The notes: generated from the sequence alone by a model not told the origin. 64,000 bases of DNA from Cytophagaceae bacterium (GCA_025455005.1 JALONH010000010.1:1-64000), one strand, 5' to 3'; counted from the first letter of the stretch, positions 37,962-47,383 are shown. Translations and numbers: made by a program.

Positions 37962-38999
37962 TTACAAATTAATCAAAAACTCCATTGTATCTATTCCATC
38001 TGCATATTCCGTAATATCGGGGCATTGAGCATATCCAATAGGTATAAGTTCTATATCCCCTATAGAACTTCCCTCCCCTACTACACATTGTATGGATGAT
38101 TGATGGTGCTGAATAAATGGCAGGATTTCAGATTCCTGTTCATAAAACTGAATAAACACAACCCCTATAGGTGAAAACAACTCCGTGTCTTCCTTCAACA
38201 AAACTGCACCTGTATCCCAGTGAGGTATAGAATTGATTAAATACACCGCTTTATTATATTCATAATTATTAAAGTACTTATGATGTTCAGCTACTTTTTC
38301 GAAAGGTTTCCATTGATCCAATAAATGGGGTATAGAATACCCTTTTGGTAAAAAAATCTTGGATACATTCCGACAACCTAAGCCAAAATATTTAAAAACC
38401 TCATGTCCTAAAACCTGTAACGTGTCTTTTGATTCTGTTCCTTTCAAAATTGCAATAGAGGTTCTGTTTTTTCGAATAATGTGAGGCGTATTTTTAAAAT
38501 AATACTCAAAATAGCGGGCAGAATTATCGCTGCCGGTTGCAATATAGGCGTCCATTCCTTTCAATTGGTCTACCCAATGTAGTTTCTCAATTGTATTCGG
38601 ATATTCGTTCTCGAGTAAATGAAACAAGAAGGGCAATAGTATTTTGTCGGTAGAACTAAGTTTTACATAAGCCTCATGACCGGATAACAGAACACAAACG
38701 ATATCATGAAAGGCTACCGCCGGAATATTTCCGGCTGCTATAATTCCAATTCGTTTGGGTTGAGGAACCGGTAATCTATAGTTATGATCCCATTCCACAA
38801 TATCCGATTCTTTCAACAAGTGAACGATACCATCCAAAGCATATTTTACAGATTCAGGGGTAAACCAAGCATTATTGTTGGAAATAACAGGATACCAATC
38901 CAATAAAGTTGATTCCGGTAATGTGGACAGAATCTCCCCTAATCGTATAAACGCTTTCAAATCAGACCGTAAACTTTTCATTATTATAAATTGTTTCAT
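37962..38999 (-). CDS. Acyl-CoA reductase, LuxC family
   Basis: The product is 345 residues from the ATG at 38999. The longer open frame to 39134 runs through the promoter and the start of the divergent ferredoxin and is rejected. It shows LuxC/aldehyde-dehydrogenase features: PKRIGIIAAGNIPAVAFHD, HEAYVKLSSTDKILLPFL, ATGSDNSARYFEYYF and HEVFKYFGLGCRNVSKIF with the catalytic Cys in GLGCRN. It reduces fatty acyl-CoA (or a similar thioester) to aldehyde. It is divergent from a ferredoxin gene, a pairing that recurs in Bacteroidota. Confidence 0.88.
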   Translation of the reverse strand: MKQFIIMKSLRSDLKAFIRLGEILSTLPESTLLDWYPVISNNNAWFTPESVKYALDGIVHLLKESDIVEWDHNYRLPVPQPKRIGIIAAGNIPAVAFHDIVCVLLSGHEAYVKLSSTDKILLPFLFHLLENEYPNTIEKLHWVDQLKGMDAYIATGSDNSARYFEYYFKNTPHIIRKNRTSIAILKGTESKDTLQVLGHEVFKYFGLGCRNVSKIFLPKGYSIPHLLDQWKPFEKVAEHHKYFNNYEYNKAVYLINSIPHWDTGAVLLKEDTELFSPIGVVFIQFYEQESEILPFIQHHQSSIQCVVGEGSSIGDIELIPIGYAQCPDITEYADGIDTMEFLINL

Positions 39000-39007
39000 G
39001 TAAATTA

Positions 39008-39015
39008 CAAATATA
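39008..39015 (-). promoter_or_regulatory. Candidate -7 box of the acyl-CoA reductase gene
   Basis: On the minus strand TATATTTG fits TAnnTTTG and ends nine bases before the ATG at 38999, giving a very short leader. It lies one base from the -33 box of the divergent ferredoxin promoter. Confidence 0.45.
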
Positions 39016-39016
39016 C

Positions 39017-39047
39017 TTTGCAGTAAAGCAATTAATAAATAATTTTG
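39017..39047 (+). promoter_or_regulatory. Bacteroidota-type promoter of the ferredoxin gene
   Basis: TTTG (39017-39020) and TAATTTTG (39040-39047) are exactly 19 bases apart, a full match to the Bacteroidota consensus. The predicted transcript start is near 39053, about 20 bases before the ATG at 39073. Confidence 0.75.
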
Positions 39048-39072
39048 CACACCAAAACAAAAAGTTCGAACT

Positions 39073-39420
39073 ATGGCTATAATGATTACCGACGAATGCA
39101 TCAACTGTGGTGCTTGCGAACCGGAATGTCCCAATACAGCAATTTATGAAGGAGGAGTAGAGTGGAATTACGCCGGAGGTACTGCTTTAAAAGAAATACC
39201 AATGGAAGATGGTTCAGTAGTTGACGCAAAAACTCCAATGGAGCCTGTATCCAATGAATTCTATTATATCGTTACCAATAAGTGTACGGAATGTACCGGC
39301 TTCCATGAAGAGCCTCAATGTGCTGCCGTATGCCCGGTAGATTGTTGTGTGGAAGATCCTGACAACGTGGAAACTGAAGACGAATTAGTAGCTAAAAAGG
39401 CTTGGTTACACGGAGAATAA
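39073..39420 (+). CDS. Ferredoxin with two 4Fe-4S clusters
   Basis: The protein has 115 residues. Cluster 1 is DECINCGACEPECPN. Cluster 2 has the long-spaced form CTECTGFHEEPQCAAVCP, followed by CC, of the Allochromatium-type dicluster ferredoxin. Between the clusters is an insert of about 45 residues (EWNYAGGTALKEIP...). It carries low-potential electrons and is divergent from the acyl-CoA reductase gene. The start ATG is placed 20 bases after a good promoter. Confidence 0.93.
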   Translation: MAIMITDECINCGACEPECPNTAIYEGGVEWNYAGGTALKEIPMEDGSVVDAKTPMEPVSNEFYYIVTNKCTECTGFHEEPQCAAVCPVDCCVEDPDNVETEDELVAKKAWLHGE

Positions 39421-39436
39421 ACAATTAAACTCTACT

Positions 39437-39471
39437 AAAAAAAAGTCCCGACCCCATCGGGACTTTTTTTA
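39437..39471. terminator. Intrinsic terminator after the ferredoxin gene
   Basis: An 8-bp GC-containing stem (39444-39451 with 39457-39464) and a 5-base loop are extended by A and T runs on both sides. It separates the ferredoxin from pgk. Confidence 0.85.
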
Positions 39472-39520
39472 ATCTATCCGTTTCACTATTTTAGGACCTT
39501 TCAAAGCAATATAAACGAAC

Positions 39521-40708
39521 ATGAAAACAGTAGACAGTTACAACTTTTCCGGCAAAAGAGCCCTCACCCGCGTTGATTTTAACGTTCCCTTGAATAAAAG
39601 CTTCGAGATTACAGACGATACACGTTTGAAAGCGGTACTACCAACCGTTACAAAAATATTAAAAGATGGTGGTTCTGTAGTGTTAATGTCCCATTTAGGC
39701 AGACCTAAAGGTGGTCCTGAAGAAAAGTATTCATTGAAACATATTGTTCCCTATCTTACCAAGATGTTTGGCAAACCGGTACAATTCGCTTCGGATTGTA
39801 TTGGCGATGAAGCAGAAAAAGCGTCTAAAGAGCTTCAGCCCGGTGATATTTTACTGTTAGAGAATCTTCGTTTTTATAGCGAAGAAGAAAAAGGTGATGC
39901 CGCATTTGCTAAAAAACTGTCGGTACATGGAGACGTTTGGGTAAACGATGCATTTGGCACTGCCCATCGTGCACATGCCTCAACAGCTGTTGTAGGGCAA
40001 TATTTCACAGATAAAGTTTGTGGGTATGTGATGCAAGCAGAATTAGATAATGCCAATAAATTATTAAAAGGCGGAGAAAAACCTAGAACGGCTGTAATGG
40101 GTGGTTCTAAAATTTCAGATAAAATTTTAGTTATAGAAAACTTATTGGATACGGTGGACAACCTGATTATAGGAGGTGGGATGTCGTATACATTCGTAAA
40201 AGCGTATGGTGGAAATATTGGCAAATCGATTTGTGAATTAGACAAATTAGATTTAGCTAAATCCCTTGTTGATAAAGCTACCGCAAAAGGTGTTAAATTA
40301 TATTTACCGGTTGATAATATTATAGCAGATGATTTCAGTAATCAAGCGAATCGTCAAACAGTAAAAAAAGGTGAAATTCCGGATGGTTGGGAAGGATTAG
40401 ATATCGGACCTGAAACAGTTACATTATTTGCAGATGTAGTACGCCAATCTAAAACTATTTTATGGAATGGCCCGATGGGTGTATTTGAATTTTCAAATTT
40501 TGCTACCGGAACCATTGAAATTGCCAAAGCAGTAAAAGACGCAACAAATAATGGCGCCTATTCGCTTATTGGTGGTGGAGATTCTGCCGCTGCTATCAAT
40601 AACTTAGGTTTTGGTAATGATGTCTCTTATGTATCTACCGGTGGTGGAGCATTATTAGAATATTTTGAAGGTAAAGTATTACCGGGAGTAGCAGCACTTG
40701 AAAAATAA
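39521..40708 (+). CDS. pgk: Phosphoglycerate kinase
   Basis: The protein has 395 residues. Family hallmarks are [53 protein letters not shown] and the ATP-site [13 protein letters not shown]. It makes ATP from 1,3-bisphosphoglycerate in glycolysis and runs in reverse in gluconeogenesis. It is a single gene bounded by terminators. A -7-like TATTTTAG (39487-39494) upstream has one mismatch. Confidence 0.98.
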   Translation: MKTVDSYNFSGKRALTRVDFNVPLNKSFEITDDTRLKAVLPTVTKILKDGGSVVLMSHLGRPKGGPEEKYSLKHIVPYLTKMFGKPVQFASDCIGDEAEKASKELQPGDILLLENLRFYSEEEKGDAAFAKKLSVHGDVWVNDAFGTAHRAHASTAVVGQYFTDKVCGYVMQAELDNANKLLKGGEKPRTAVMGGSKISDKILVIENLLDTVDNLIIGGGMSYTFVKAYGGNIGKSICELDKLDLAKSLVDKATAKGVKLYLPVDNIIADDFSNQANRQTVKKGEIPDGWEGLDIGPETVTLFADVVRQSKTILWNGPMGVFEFSNFATGTIEIAKAVKDATNNGAYSLIGGGDSAAAINNLGFGNDVSYVSTGGGALLEYFEGKVLPGVAALEK

Positions 40709-40726
40709 AGCCTTCCAAATCTTATA

Positions 40727-40763
40727 TAAAAAAGCCTTGAAATTCTTGTTTCAAGGCTTTTTT
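40727..40763 (+). terminator. Intrinsic terminator after pgk
   Basis: An 11-bp stem (40732-40742 with 40749-40759) with a 6-base loop is followed by T residues to 40763; an A run precedes it. Confidence 0.85.
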
Positions 40764-40875
40764 GATTTAAAAATACCCTAAGGAAAAACTATATATTTTT
40801 TCTTACGTTTAAAGAAATATCCATTATTTCAAATTGCATTATTTTATTTAAACACTTTTGACCTCTCCTTTACAT

Positions 40876-41670
40876 ATGAACTTTAAACGAATTATTATTG
40901 GCATTGTAGTGTTGGTATCTTTTGTTCAAGCCAACTTAACTAAAGTAATCAAACAAGAAACCATCAAAACATTTAACGGATTGAATGTACTAGAATCTAT
41001 TAAAATGAATGATTTCAATGAGAAAGGTAAACTCATTAAAACTACCGAATTTACTTCCGATAAGACCATGAAATCGTATACATTATATGAGTACGATTCA
41101 AAAGGAATGTTAGTTAAATCTTTTACTTACGCAGAAGACAGTACATTAAATAACGCAGGGGAATATTGGTATAATGAAAAAGGTGATCGCATCATTGATC
41201 GAACTGATTACAAATCCTCCAGTACCAGTTCGGTTATAAATTCTAAATATGAATATGATAAAAAAGGGAATGTAATAAGACAAGCCAATTCGTTTTCAAT
41301 TCTTCCGGCATTAAATCATGAAATCGTGAATACCTTTGATTCACTTGGTAATAATGTACATACCGACTTATATTTTAGCAATACACTTTTACAAGAAACG
41401 GATAGAGTATTTCAAAATAAGCTAATAATTTCTAATCAAGTTTATGGTTTTGACAAAAAGAATAAAAAAGTATTAACAGAGACCAATACCTTTTCCTACA
41501 AAGACACCCTTCAAACAAAAATTGTAGAACAAAATTATGAAAAAGGAAAAGTGACAAGTGAAAAAATATTTATTAAGGCCTACAATGCAGAAGGACATAT
41601 AATAGAATTTAAAAAATCCACCAATGGTATTTTGAATCAAAAAATTGAGTACAGCTATATATACTATTAA
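40876..41670 (+). CDS. Secreted protein with YD/RHS-like short repeats
   Basis: The protein has 264 residues from the ATG at 40876; a TTG at 40858 is possible but leaves the signal peptide (KRIIIGIVVLVSFVQA) further in. The mature part has several short repeats of the type YEYDSKGMLVKSF, YWYNEKGDRI, YEYDKKGNVIRQ and SYIYY, like wall-associated or RHS/YD repeat units, but no RHS core or toxin domain is present. Role unknown. Isolated between terminators. Confidence 0.65.
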   Translation: MNFKRIIIGIVVLVSFVQANLTKVIKQETIKTFNGLNVLESIKMNDFNEKGKLIKTTEFTSDKTMKSYTLYEYDSKGMLVKSFTYAEDSTLNNAGEYWYNEKGDRIIDRTDYKSSSTSSVINSKYEYDKKGNVIRQANSFSILPALNHEIVNTFDSLGNNVHTDLYFSNTLLQETDRVFQNKLIISNQVYGFDKKNKKVLTETNTFSYKDTLQTKIVEQNYEKGKVTSEKIFIKAYNAEGHIIEFKKSTNGILNQKIEYSYIYY

Positions 41671-41683
41671 TCTTTTGTGTTAG

Positions 41684-41722
41684 AAAAAACCATATAAAGT
41701 CTACACTTAATATGGTTTTTTT
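41684..41722. terminator. Bidirectional terminator
   Basis: A 12-bp A/T-rich stem (41684-41695 with 41710-41721), with CCATAT/ATATGG at its core and a 14-base loop, lies between two converging genes. A and T runs flank it on both sides. Confidence 0.7.
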
Positions 41723-41731
41723 ATTTGTATC

Positions 41732-42670
41732 TCAAGAAGTTATTTTACTCTCCTTAATATTATGAATAATTCCTTCGATCAATCGAACTCGAGCGGGGTA
41801 ACCGGCCCACGCAATATGTGGTGTCAATAACAAACGGTATACTTTACTCGCTTCTATTAACGGATGTCCCTTTTTTAAAGGTTCTTGTTCAAACACATCT
41901 AAAGCCGCACCATAAACTATCTTAGACTCTAACGCATTTATCAAATCCTCTTCTACAACAATTCCACCTCTACCCATATTGATTAGTACTGCAGAAGATT
42001 TCATACATTTAAAAAACGTAGAATTAATCAACCCTTTAGTTTGTTCATTCAGTGGAGCATGAATAGATACCACATCCGACAGTTGTGCCAAATCATTCAA
42101 AGAGACCATAGGGTATCCGGCATTAGTATTTTTGCCTGAGGAAGAATAATACAGTATTTTCATACCAAATGCTTCTGCGACTTTGGCTACACCTCTTCCA
42201 ATAGCCCCCATGCCAATAATACCCATTGTTTTCCCTTCCAACTCTATTAAATCCGGTCCTATATGAGTGAATAAGGGTTGATTAGAATATTCACCGGATT
42301 GAACATATGAATGATAGTAAGGTAAATTGTACAGTAATTCTAATAACACACCAAAGGTTAATTGTACTACAGACGCAGTAGAATACCCCTTCACATTTTT
42401 CACTTGAATATTTAAGTCAGCAGCTGCAGATAAATCAATATTATTCATACCTGTTGCTGCAACACATATCAATTTTAACGTTGGCAGTTGTTTCAACATT
42501 TCAGCAGATAAAACAACTTTGTTTGTTATAATTACGGACGCACCTTGAACCCGATCTAAGACTTGTAGGGGCATGGTATGATCGTAAAAGGTTACGTTGC
42601 CTAGACTTCGCAATTTATCTAACTCGGGCATAGGTCCCATAGTAGCTGCATCTAAAAATACTATCTTCAT
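41732..42670 (-). CDS. D-2-hydroxyacid dehydrogenase
   Basis: The product is 312 residues from the ATG at 42670, three bases after the recQ stop; an upstream TTG would overlap recQ. It has the NAD-binding GKTMGIIGMGAIGRGVAKV, INMGRGGIVVEEDLINAL with the substrate Arg-like site, and the catalytic LLTPHIAWAG. It belongs to the glycerate/lactate/phosphoglycerate dehydrogenase superfamily. The substrate is not set by sequence; it could be glycerate or hydroxypyruvate. It is read with recQ. Confidence 0.87.
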   Translation of the reverse strand: MKIVFLDAATMGPMPELDKLRSLGNVTFYDHTMPLQVLDRVQGASVIITNKVVLSAEMLKQLPTLKLICVAATGMNNIDLSAAADLNIQVKNVKGYSTASVVQLTFGVLLELLYNLPYYHSYVQSGEYSNQPLFTHIGPDLIELEGKTMGIIGMGAIGRGVAKVAEAFGMKILYYSSSGKNTNAGYPMVSLNDLAQLSDVVSIHAPLNEQTKGLINSTFFKCMKSSAVLINMGRGGIVVEEDLINALESKIVYGAALDVFEQEPLKKGHPLIEASKVYRLLLTPHIAWAGYPARVRLIEGIIHNIKESKITS

Positions 42671-42672
42671 CT

Positions 42673-44580
42673 TTATTTTTTTATTTTCCAATAATATTCT
42701 CCTTCATCCGTCAACCCTATTTTCCCTTTATCCATCCATCGTCTCAAGCTATCAATAATTAAATTAGTAGCGATTCCTTTAAATATCGTTTCTATAGCGG
42801 ACATCGGTAGATTTTTTTCTTTAAGATAGGATTCAACTACAGTATCTACATGTATTTGTTGGTCTGATTGCTTTTTATTTTCGATGCAAATATCACATAT
42901 TCCACAAGGCTCTGTCTTTTCTTCACCAAAATAGTCAAGTAAATAGATGGATCGACAATATTCGGATGTTAAAAAACCTATTACAGCTTGCACTTGCTCT
43001 ATTTGGTGTTGTTTTTTTTCTTCCAACATCAAAGAATTAATGGGAAGTTTTAAAGCGTCCATCCGAGGTAAAGTAAATGTAATTTGAGGTTGATCACTTC
43101 CTTCTATAAAACTAAGGATGCCTTCTTTATCTAAATAATGTATGCGTTTGCGCAACTCGGTTGGAGAAAGCTGTAATTCTTTTGCTATAGTATTTAATGA
43201 TACCGGAATGGGAGAAGTATATACCTCCCCTCCCAGGGTTCGTAAAAGTTGTTTTAATAACGGATCGTGTACCGGAAATTTAATTCTATAAGCATAGATT
43301 TCTTCGTGACTACCGTTAATCTTAATTTTATCCGGTCGGTGTATACTTTCGCTCAATTGCACGATGCCATGTTGTTCTAGACGCTTCAACGCATGGTATA
43401 CTTCTAAAACCGAAAATTGAAATTGTTTCGAAAACCTTTCCATTTCAAAATCAAAACTTTCTAAATGACCACTTCCAACGGCTAATTGATAATAATTAGC
43501 TAAAGCTTGATAGACTTTTCGAATAGTTTCTAAAGAAGGATGAGCCGTTTCTACTTTGCGCCAGAGCTCAGCTTCATCCGAGGTTTGATGTAATAAAACA
43601 GCAAAGGATTTATACCCATCTCTTCCTGCTCTCCCTGCTTCTTGAAAATATGCTTCGATTGATTCCGGCAAATCGATATGAATGACTAATCGAATATCCG
43701 GTTTGTCAATCCCCATTCCAAAAGCATTCGTTGCCACCATTATCGTAGCGTTGCCGGTCATAAAATATTGCTGTTGATGGCTCCGCTCTGCGGGTGTTAA
43801 TCCACCGTGGTAATACGCTACAGGGAGTTTTTTATTTTTTAGAAAGCGATACATTTCCATTACACCCGATCGTGTACGAGCATAGATAATGGTAGAACCG
43901 TTCACTTTTGACATCATGGAAAGAATACGAGCTTCTTTGTTTTCTTCCTTCAGTGCACTATACGATACATTTTTACGAAAAAAACTTTGTTGAAAAACAA
44001 CCGGTTCTCTTAATTCCAATTGCTCTTGAATGTCGTCTAAAACCAATGGAGTCGCTGTTGCGGTAAGGGCTATAATAGGAACTTCCGGAAGGTATTGGCG
44101 GATTTCTTTAATTTTCAAAAAAGCCGGTCTAAATTCATGTCCCCATTCGGAAATACCATGGGCTTCATCTACTGCGATAAACGATACTTTGACCGATTGT
44201 ATCACTTCTAAAAATCGATCCGTTGCGACACGTTCCGGTGATACATATACTAACTTATAGTTTCCATAACGAATGTGATCGTAAACATTTTCTATTTCTC
44301 TCCGGTGCATTCCGGAGTGCATCATCAAAGCAGGTATACCTTTTTGTTTCAATTGGTCTACTTGATCTTTCATTAAAGCAATTAACGGAGAGATGACAAG
44401 GGTCAAACCATTTGATGCTAAAGCGGGCAACTGGTAACAAATAGACTTCCCTCCTCCGGTGGGTAATAAAGCAATCGTATCGTGTCCGGATAAAATAGAT
44501 TCTATAATAGATTCTTGAAGCGGTCGAAACGTTCCGTGCCCCCAATATTTTTTTAATAAGGTTAAGAGGGGTGTTGCCAT
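42673..44580 (-). CDS. recQ: ATP-dependent DNA helicase RecQ
   Basis: The protein has 635 residues. Helicase motifs are LLPTGGGKSICYQLPAL, VDEAHGISEWGHEFRP (DEAH), LTATATPLV and YFQEAGRAGRDG. The zinc-binding RQC region ends in YCRSIYLLDYFGEEKTEPCG and CDIC. No HRDC domain is clear; the C-terminus is a winged-helix-like segment. It unwinds DNA at forks and recombination intermediates. It begins 4 bases from lolD and ends against the dehydrogenase gene, in one leftward run. Confidence 0.95.
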   Translation of the reverse strand: MATPLLTLLKKYWGHGTFRPLQESIIESILSGHDTIALLPTGGGKSICYQLPALASNGLTLVISPLIALMKDQVDQLKQKGIPALMMHSGMHRREIENVYDHIRYGNYKLVYVSPERVATDRFLEVIQSVKVSFIAVDEAHGISEWGHEFRPAFLKIKEIRQYLPEVPIIALTATATPLVLDDIQEQLELREPVVFQQSFFRKNVSYSALKEENKEARILSMMSKVNGSTIIYARTRSGVMEMYRFLKNKKLPVAYYHGGLTPAERSHQQQYFMTGNATIMVATNAFGMGIDKPDIRLVIHIDLPESIEAYFQEAGRAGRDGYKSFAVLLHQTSDEAELWRKVETAHPSLETIRKVYQALANYYQLAVGSGHLESFDFEMERFSKQFQFSVLEVYHALKRLEQHGIVQLSESIHRPDKIKINGSHEEIYAYRIKFPVHDPLLKQLLRTLGGEVYTSPIPVSLNTIAKELQLSPTELRKRIHYLDKEGILSFIEGSDQPQITFTLPRMDALKLPINSLMLEEKKQHQIEQVQAVIGFLTSEYCRSIYLLDYFGEEKTEPCGICDICIENKKQSDQQIHVDTVVESYLKEKNLPMSAIETIFKGIATNLIIDSLRRWMDKGKIGLTDEGEYYWKIKK

Positions 44581-44583
44581 GAG

Positions 44584-45246
44584 TTAACCTAAAATAGACC
44601 CATCACGAATGGTATAACTTCGATCCGACAATGCAGCCAACGATGGATTATGTGTAACAATAACAAAGGTCTGTTGGAATTCTTTTCTCAATTGAAAAAA
44701 TAATTCATGTAAATCTTCTGCATTCTTTGAATCTAAATTTCCACTTGGCTCATCTGCAAAAATTATATCCGGTTGATTGATTAAAGCACGGGCTACCGCA
44801 ACCCGTTGTTGTTCCCCTCCGGAAAGTTGATTGGGGTAATGTGCCATACGATGCCGAATTCCCAAGAACTCCACTAAACGATTCAATTCTCCTTGTACGG
44901 CAGCAGGTGATTTACCTGCTATCAGGGCAGGTAACATACAATTTTCTTCGGCTGTAAATTCGGGTAATAAATTATGGAATTGAAAAACAAAACCAATATG
45001 ACGATTTCTAAAAGCCGATAAAGGTGCGTCTTTAAGTCGATGAATATCGGTATCTTTTAACCAAACAGAGCCTTTATCCGGAGTATCCAAACTACCTAAT
45101 AAATGGAGGAGTGTACTTTTGCCGGCTCCACTAGGGCCAACCAAGGTAATTACTTCACCTTTATGTACTTCCAACGAAACATCGGTTAGTACAGACACTG
45201 AACCATACGATTTATACAAATTAGAAGCGCGCAAGACAACAGACAT
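44584..45246 (-). CDS. lolD: ABC transporter ATP-binding protein, LolD-like
   Basis: The product is 220 residues from the ATG at 45246; the longer frame to 45324 is rejected as it only adds a non-family N-terminus. It has TLVGPSGAGKSTLLHLLG, QLSGGEQQRVAVARAL and FADEPSGNLDSKNAEDL, the Ser-Gly-Asn-Leu-Asp form of the MacB/LolD/FtsE group. In lipoprotein export LolD drives LolCE, but no membrane partner gene is next to it, so LolD is a family-level name. Confidence 0.85.
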   Translation of the reverse strand: MSVVLRASNLYKSYGSVSVLTDVSLEVHKGEVITLVGPSGAGKSTLLHLLGSLDTPDKGSVWLKDTDIHRLKDAPLSAFRNRHIGFVFQFHNLLPEFTAEENCMLPALIAGKSPAAVQGELNRLVEFLGIRHRMAHYPNQLSGGEQQRVAVARALINQPDIIFADEPSGNLDSKNAEDLHELFFQLRKEFQQTFVIVTHNPSLAALSDRSYTIRDGSILG

Positions 45247-45310
45247 AGCAATAGAATCGGATAATTTATAAAAGTAGTAAAATAGGATGGAAAAGCATAT
45301 CCTTTTCTGT

Positions 45311-45341
45311 TTTGAAAAATGCACTAAATAACTTAGATTCG
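45311..45341 (+). promoter_or_regulatory. Candidate promoter of sucC
   Basis: TTTG (45311-45314) and TAGATTCG (45334-45341) are 19 bases apart; the second has one mismatch to TAnnTTTG. The predicted start is about 28 bases before the ATG at 45375. Confidence 0.55.
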
Positions 45342-45374
45342 TGCTTTAACCCTTAATTAACTTAGATTTAATCT

Positions 45375-46589
45375 ATGAATATTCACGAGTATCAAGCCAA
45401 AGAAATCCTTAAAAAATATAAGGTAAAAATTGGAGAAGGATTGTACGCCAACTCTGCGGAAAGTGCGGTAGAAGCGGCAAAGAAATTACAAGAATTGACC
45501 GGTACAGATATCTTTGTAGTGAAAGCTCAAATTCATGCCGGAGGAAGAGGAAAAGGGAAGTTCGTGGGAACGGAACACCGTGGGGTTATGATTGCAAAAA
45601 GTATTGAAGAAGTTCGAGAAAAAGCAACCCAAATGTTGGGCAATACATTGGTTACCATTCAAACCGGCCCTTCTGGTAAAGTGGTTAACCAACTTTTAAT
45701 AGCTGCCAATGTTTACCAAAAAGGCGCAACGGAACCTAAAGAATTATACATGTCGATTCTGTTGGACAGAGGTACCGGTAAAGATGTCATTATTGCTTCT
45801 ACTGAAGGCGGTATGGATATTGAAGAAGTAGCCCACAGCACACCGGAATTAATTTTCAAAGAATTTATTGACCCTGCTGTAGGTTTACAAGGATTTCAAG
45901 CGCGTAAAATTGCATTTAACTTAGGTTTACAGGGTAACGCCTTTAAAGATATGGTGAAGTTTGTTACTTCATTGTATGAAGCATATAAAGGTTCCGATGC
46001 CTCTATGATGGAAATCAATCCGGTTTTAAAGACTTCGGATGATCAAATCTTAGCTGTAGATGCAAAAGTATCCTTAGACGACAACGCCTTATATAGACAT
46101 CCGGATTTAGCTACTTACAGAGACATTACGGAAGAAGATCCATTAGAAGTGGAAGCCGGTGAGAACCATTTGAATTATGTAAAATTAGATGGCAATGTTG
46201 GTTGTATGGTGAACGGTGCCGGTTTAGCCATGGCAACAATGGATGTGATTAAATTGGCCGGTGGAGAGCCTGCTAACTTTTTAGATGTTGGAGGTGGAGC
46301 AAATGCTAAAACCGTTGAAGCAGGGTTTCGAATTATACTAAAAGATCCAAATGTAAAAGCAATATTAATCAATGTTTTTGGTGGTATTGTTCGTTGTGAC
46401 CGTGTAGCCAACGGAGTTGTAGAAGCCTATAAAAACATAGGTAATATCAATATCCCTATTATCGTTCGTTTACAAGGTACGAATGCGGAAGAAGGAGCTA
46501 AAATCATCAATGAATCCGGATTAAAAGTACGTTCAGCTGTCATATTAAAAGATGCAGCTAAATTAGTTACAGAAGCATTAAGTGCTTAA
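45375..46589 (+). CDS. sucC: Succinyl-CoA synthetase beta subunit
   Basis: The protein has 404 residues with an ATP-grasp fold. It starts MNIHEYQAKEILKKY, contains QIHAGGRGKGKFVGTE, MEINPVLKTSDD and the C-terminal FGGIVRCDRVANGV. It makes ATP or GTP from succinyl-CoA in the TCA cycle. The alpha subunit gene (sucD) is not adjacent. It ends in an intrinsic terminator. Confidence 0.96.
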   Translation: MNIHEYQAKEILKKYKVKIGEGLYANSAESAVEAAKKLQELTGTDIFVVKAQIHAGGRGKGKFVGTEHRGVMIAKSIEEVREKATQMLGNTLVTIQTGPSGKVVNQLLIAANVYQKGATEPKELYMSILLDRGTGKDVIIASTEGGMDIEEVAHSTPELIFKEFIDPAVGLQGFQARKIAFNLGLQGNAFKDMVKFVTSLYEAYKGSDASMMEINPVLKTSDDQILAVDAKVSLDDNALYRHPDLATYRDITEEDPLEVEAGENHLNYVKLDGNVGCMVNGAGLAMATMDVIKLAGGEPANFLDVGGGANAKTVEAGFRIILKDPNVKAILINVFGGIVRCDRVANGVVEAYKNIGNINIPIIVRLQGTNAEEGAKIINESGLKVRSAVILKDAAKLVTEALSA

Positions 46590-46612
46590 TCCCATATTGA
46601 TTGCAAAGATTC

Positions 46613-46647
46613 AAAAGCCTCTTCTATAAAAGAAGAGGCTTTTTTTA
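46613..46647 (+). terminator. Intrinsic terminator after sucC
   Basis: An 11-bp stem (46615-46625 with 46631-46641) with a 5-base loop is followed by T residues to 46647. The next gene starts 13 bases later. Confidence 0.88.
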
Positions 46648-46659
46648 TATTTTAGAAGC

Positions 46660-47121
46660 ATGTTTAAACCGGGAGATTTAGTAGCCATTAAAGGTCGTAA
46701 AGAAGTAGGTACAATCCTATCGATACAAGGCAAACAAGCAGAAGTGGCTTTCGCCATGTTAAAACTTCGCGTTTCTATAAGTGATTTGGAAGTAGTAACA
46801 GAAGATGAACTGGAAGAAGAGGAAACAAGTTCAACCCCATTTAACACTTCCATCGATACAAAAGAACGTATGTTACACTTTCAATTTGAGTTGGACCTGA
46901 GAGGAAAAATGAAGGACGAAGTCCTAGTGCTTTTAACCTCTTGGATGGATGATGCTCTCTTGCTAGGCGTAGAAAAAGCTACAATAATCCATGGTCGAGG
47001 AACCGGTGTAATAAAGGATACAGTTCGAAATTTTATTCGTCAATACAAAGAAGCGGACATTCTACACGACCCTTCCCTACGAAATGCTGATAGTATTACG
47101 ATAGTCCGATTTAAAAAATAA
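46660..47121 (+). CDS. Stand-alone Smr-domain protein resembling the MutS2 C-terminus
   Basis: The protein has 153 residues. The N-terminal about 48 residues (PGDLVAIKGRKEVGTILSI, then KQAEVAFAMLKLRVSISDLE) resemble the KOW-like segment before the Smr domain of MutS2. The Smr domain follows (FELDLRGKMKDEVLVLLTSW, IIHGRGTGVIKDTVRNFI, DPSLRNADSITIV), with the LDLRG and HGRGTG motifs. In MutS2 this tail is an endonuclease or ribosome-rescue module. No MutS-like ATPase is encoded next to it, so it may be a free-standing Smr nuclease or a remnant of a split gene. Confidence 0.82.
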   Translation: MFKPGDLVAIKGRKEVGTILSIQGKQAEVAFAMLKLRVSISDLEVVTEDELEEEETSSTPFNTSIDTKERMLHFQFELDLRGKMKDEVLVLLTSWMDDALLLGVEKATIIHGRGTGVIKDTVRNFIRQYKEADILHDPSLRNADSITIVRFKK

Positions 47122-47383
47122 CGTAAAAATGGATTACTTGCATTGGACGAACTCATTAAAAAAAAGAGGCTAATTGACCATCCGGTTGAAACAACCAAGA
47201 CAGAACAATTAACCTTCTCTACTACCCAACTTTTAAATATTTTTACGATGCTTTTCTGACATCGAATATCACAAAAATAATACGCACGACTAAATTTCCA
47301 AATGAAAGCGTTGATTTTTTAAAGGAATAAAAGATTATTCTGTATTTTGACGCCATAAACATACTTTAATGTACAAATAATCG

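Noticed and set aside
39000-39134. N-terminal extension of the acyl-CoA reductase reading frame
   Set aside because: It overlaps the divergent promoter and the start of the ferredoxin gene, and the extra residues do not fit the family. The ATG at 38999 is preferred.
47122-47259. Open frame continuing in phase after the Smr stop codon (about 46 codons)
   Set aside because: It has no ATG start, no recognised similarity, and is within what chance allows in AT-rich DNA.
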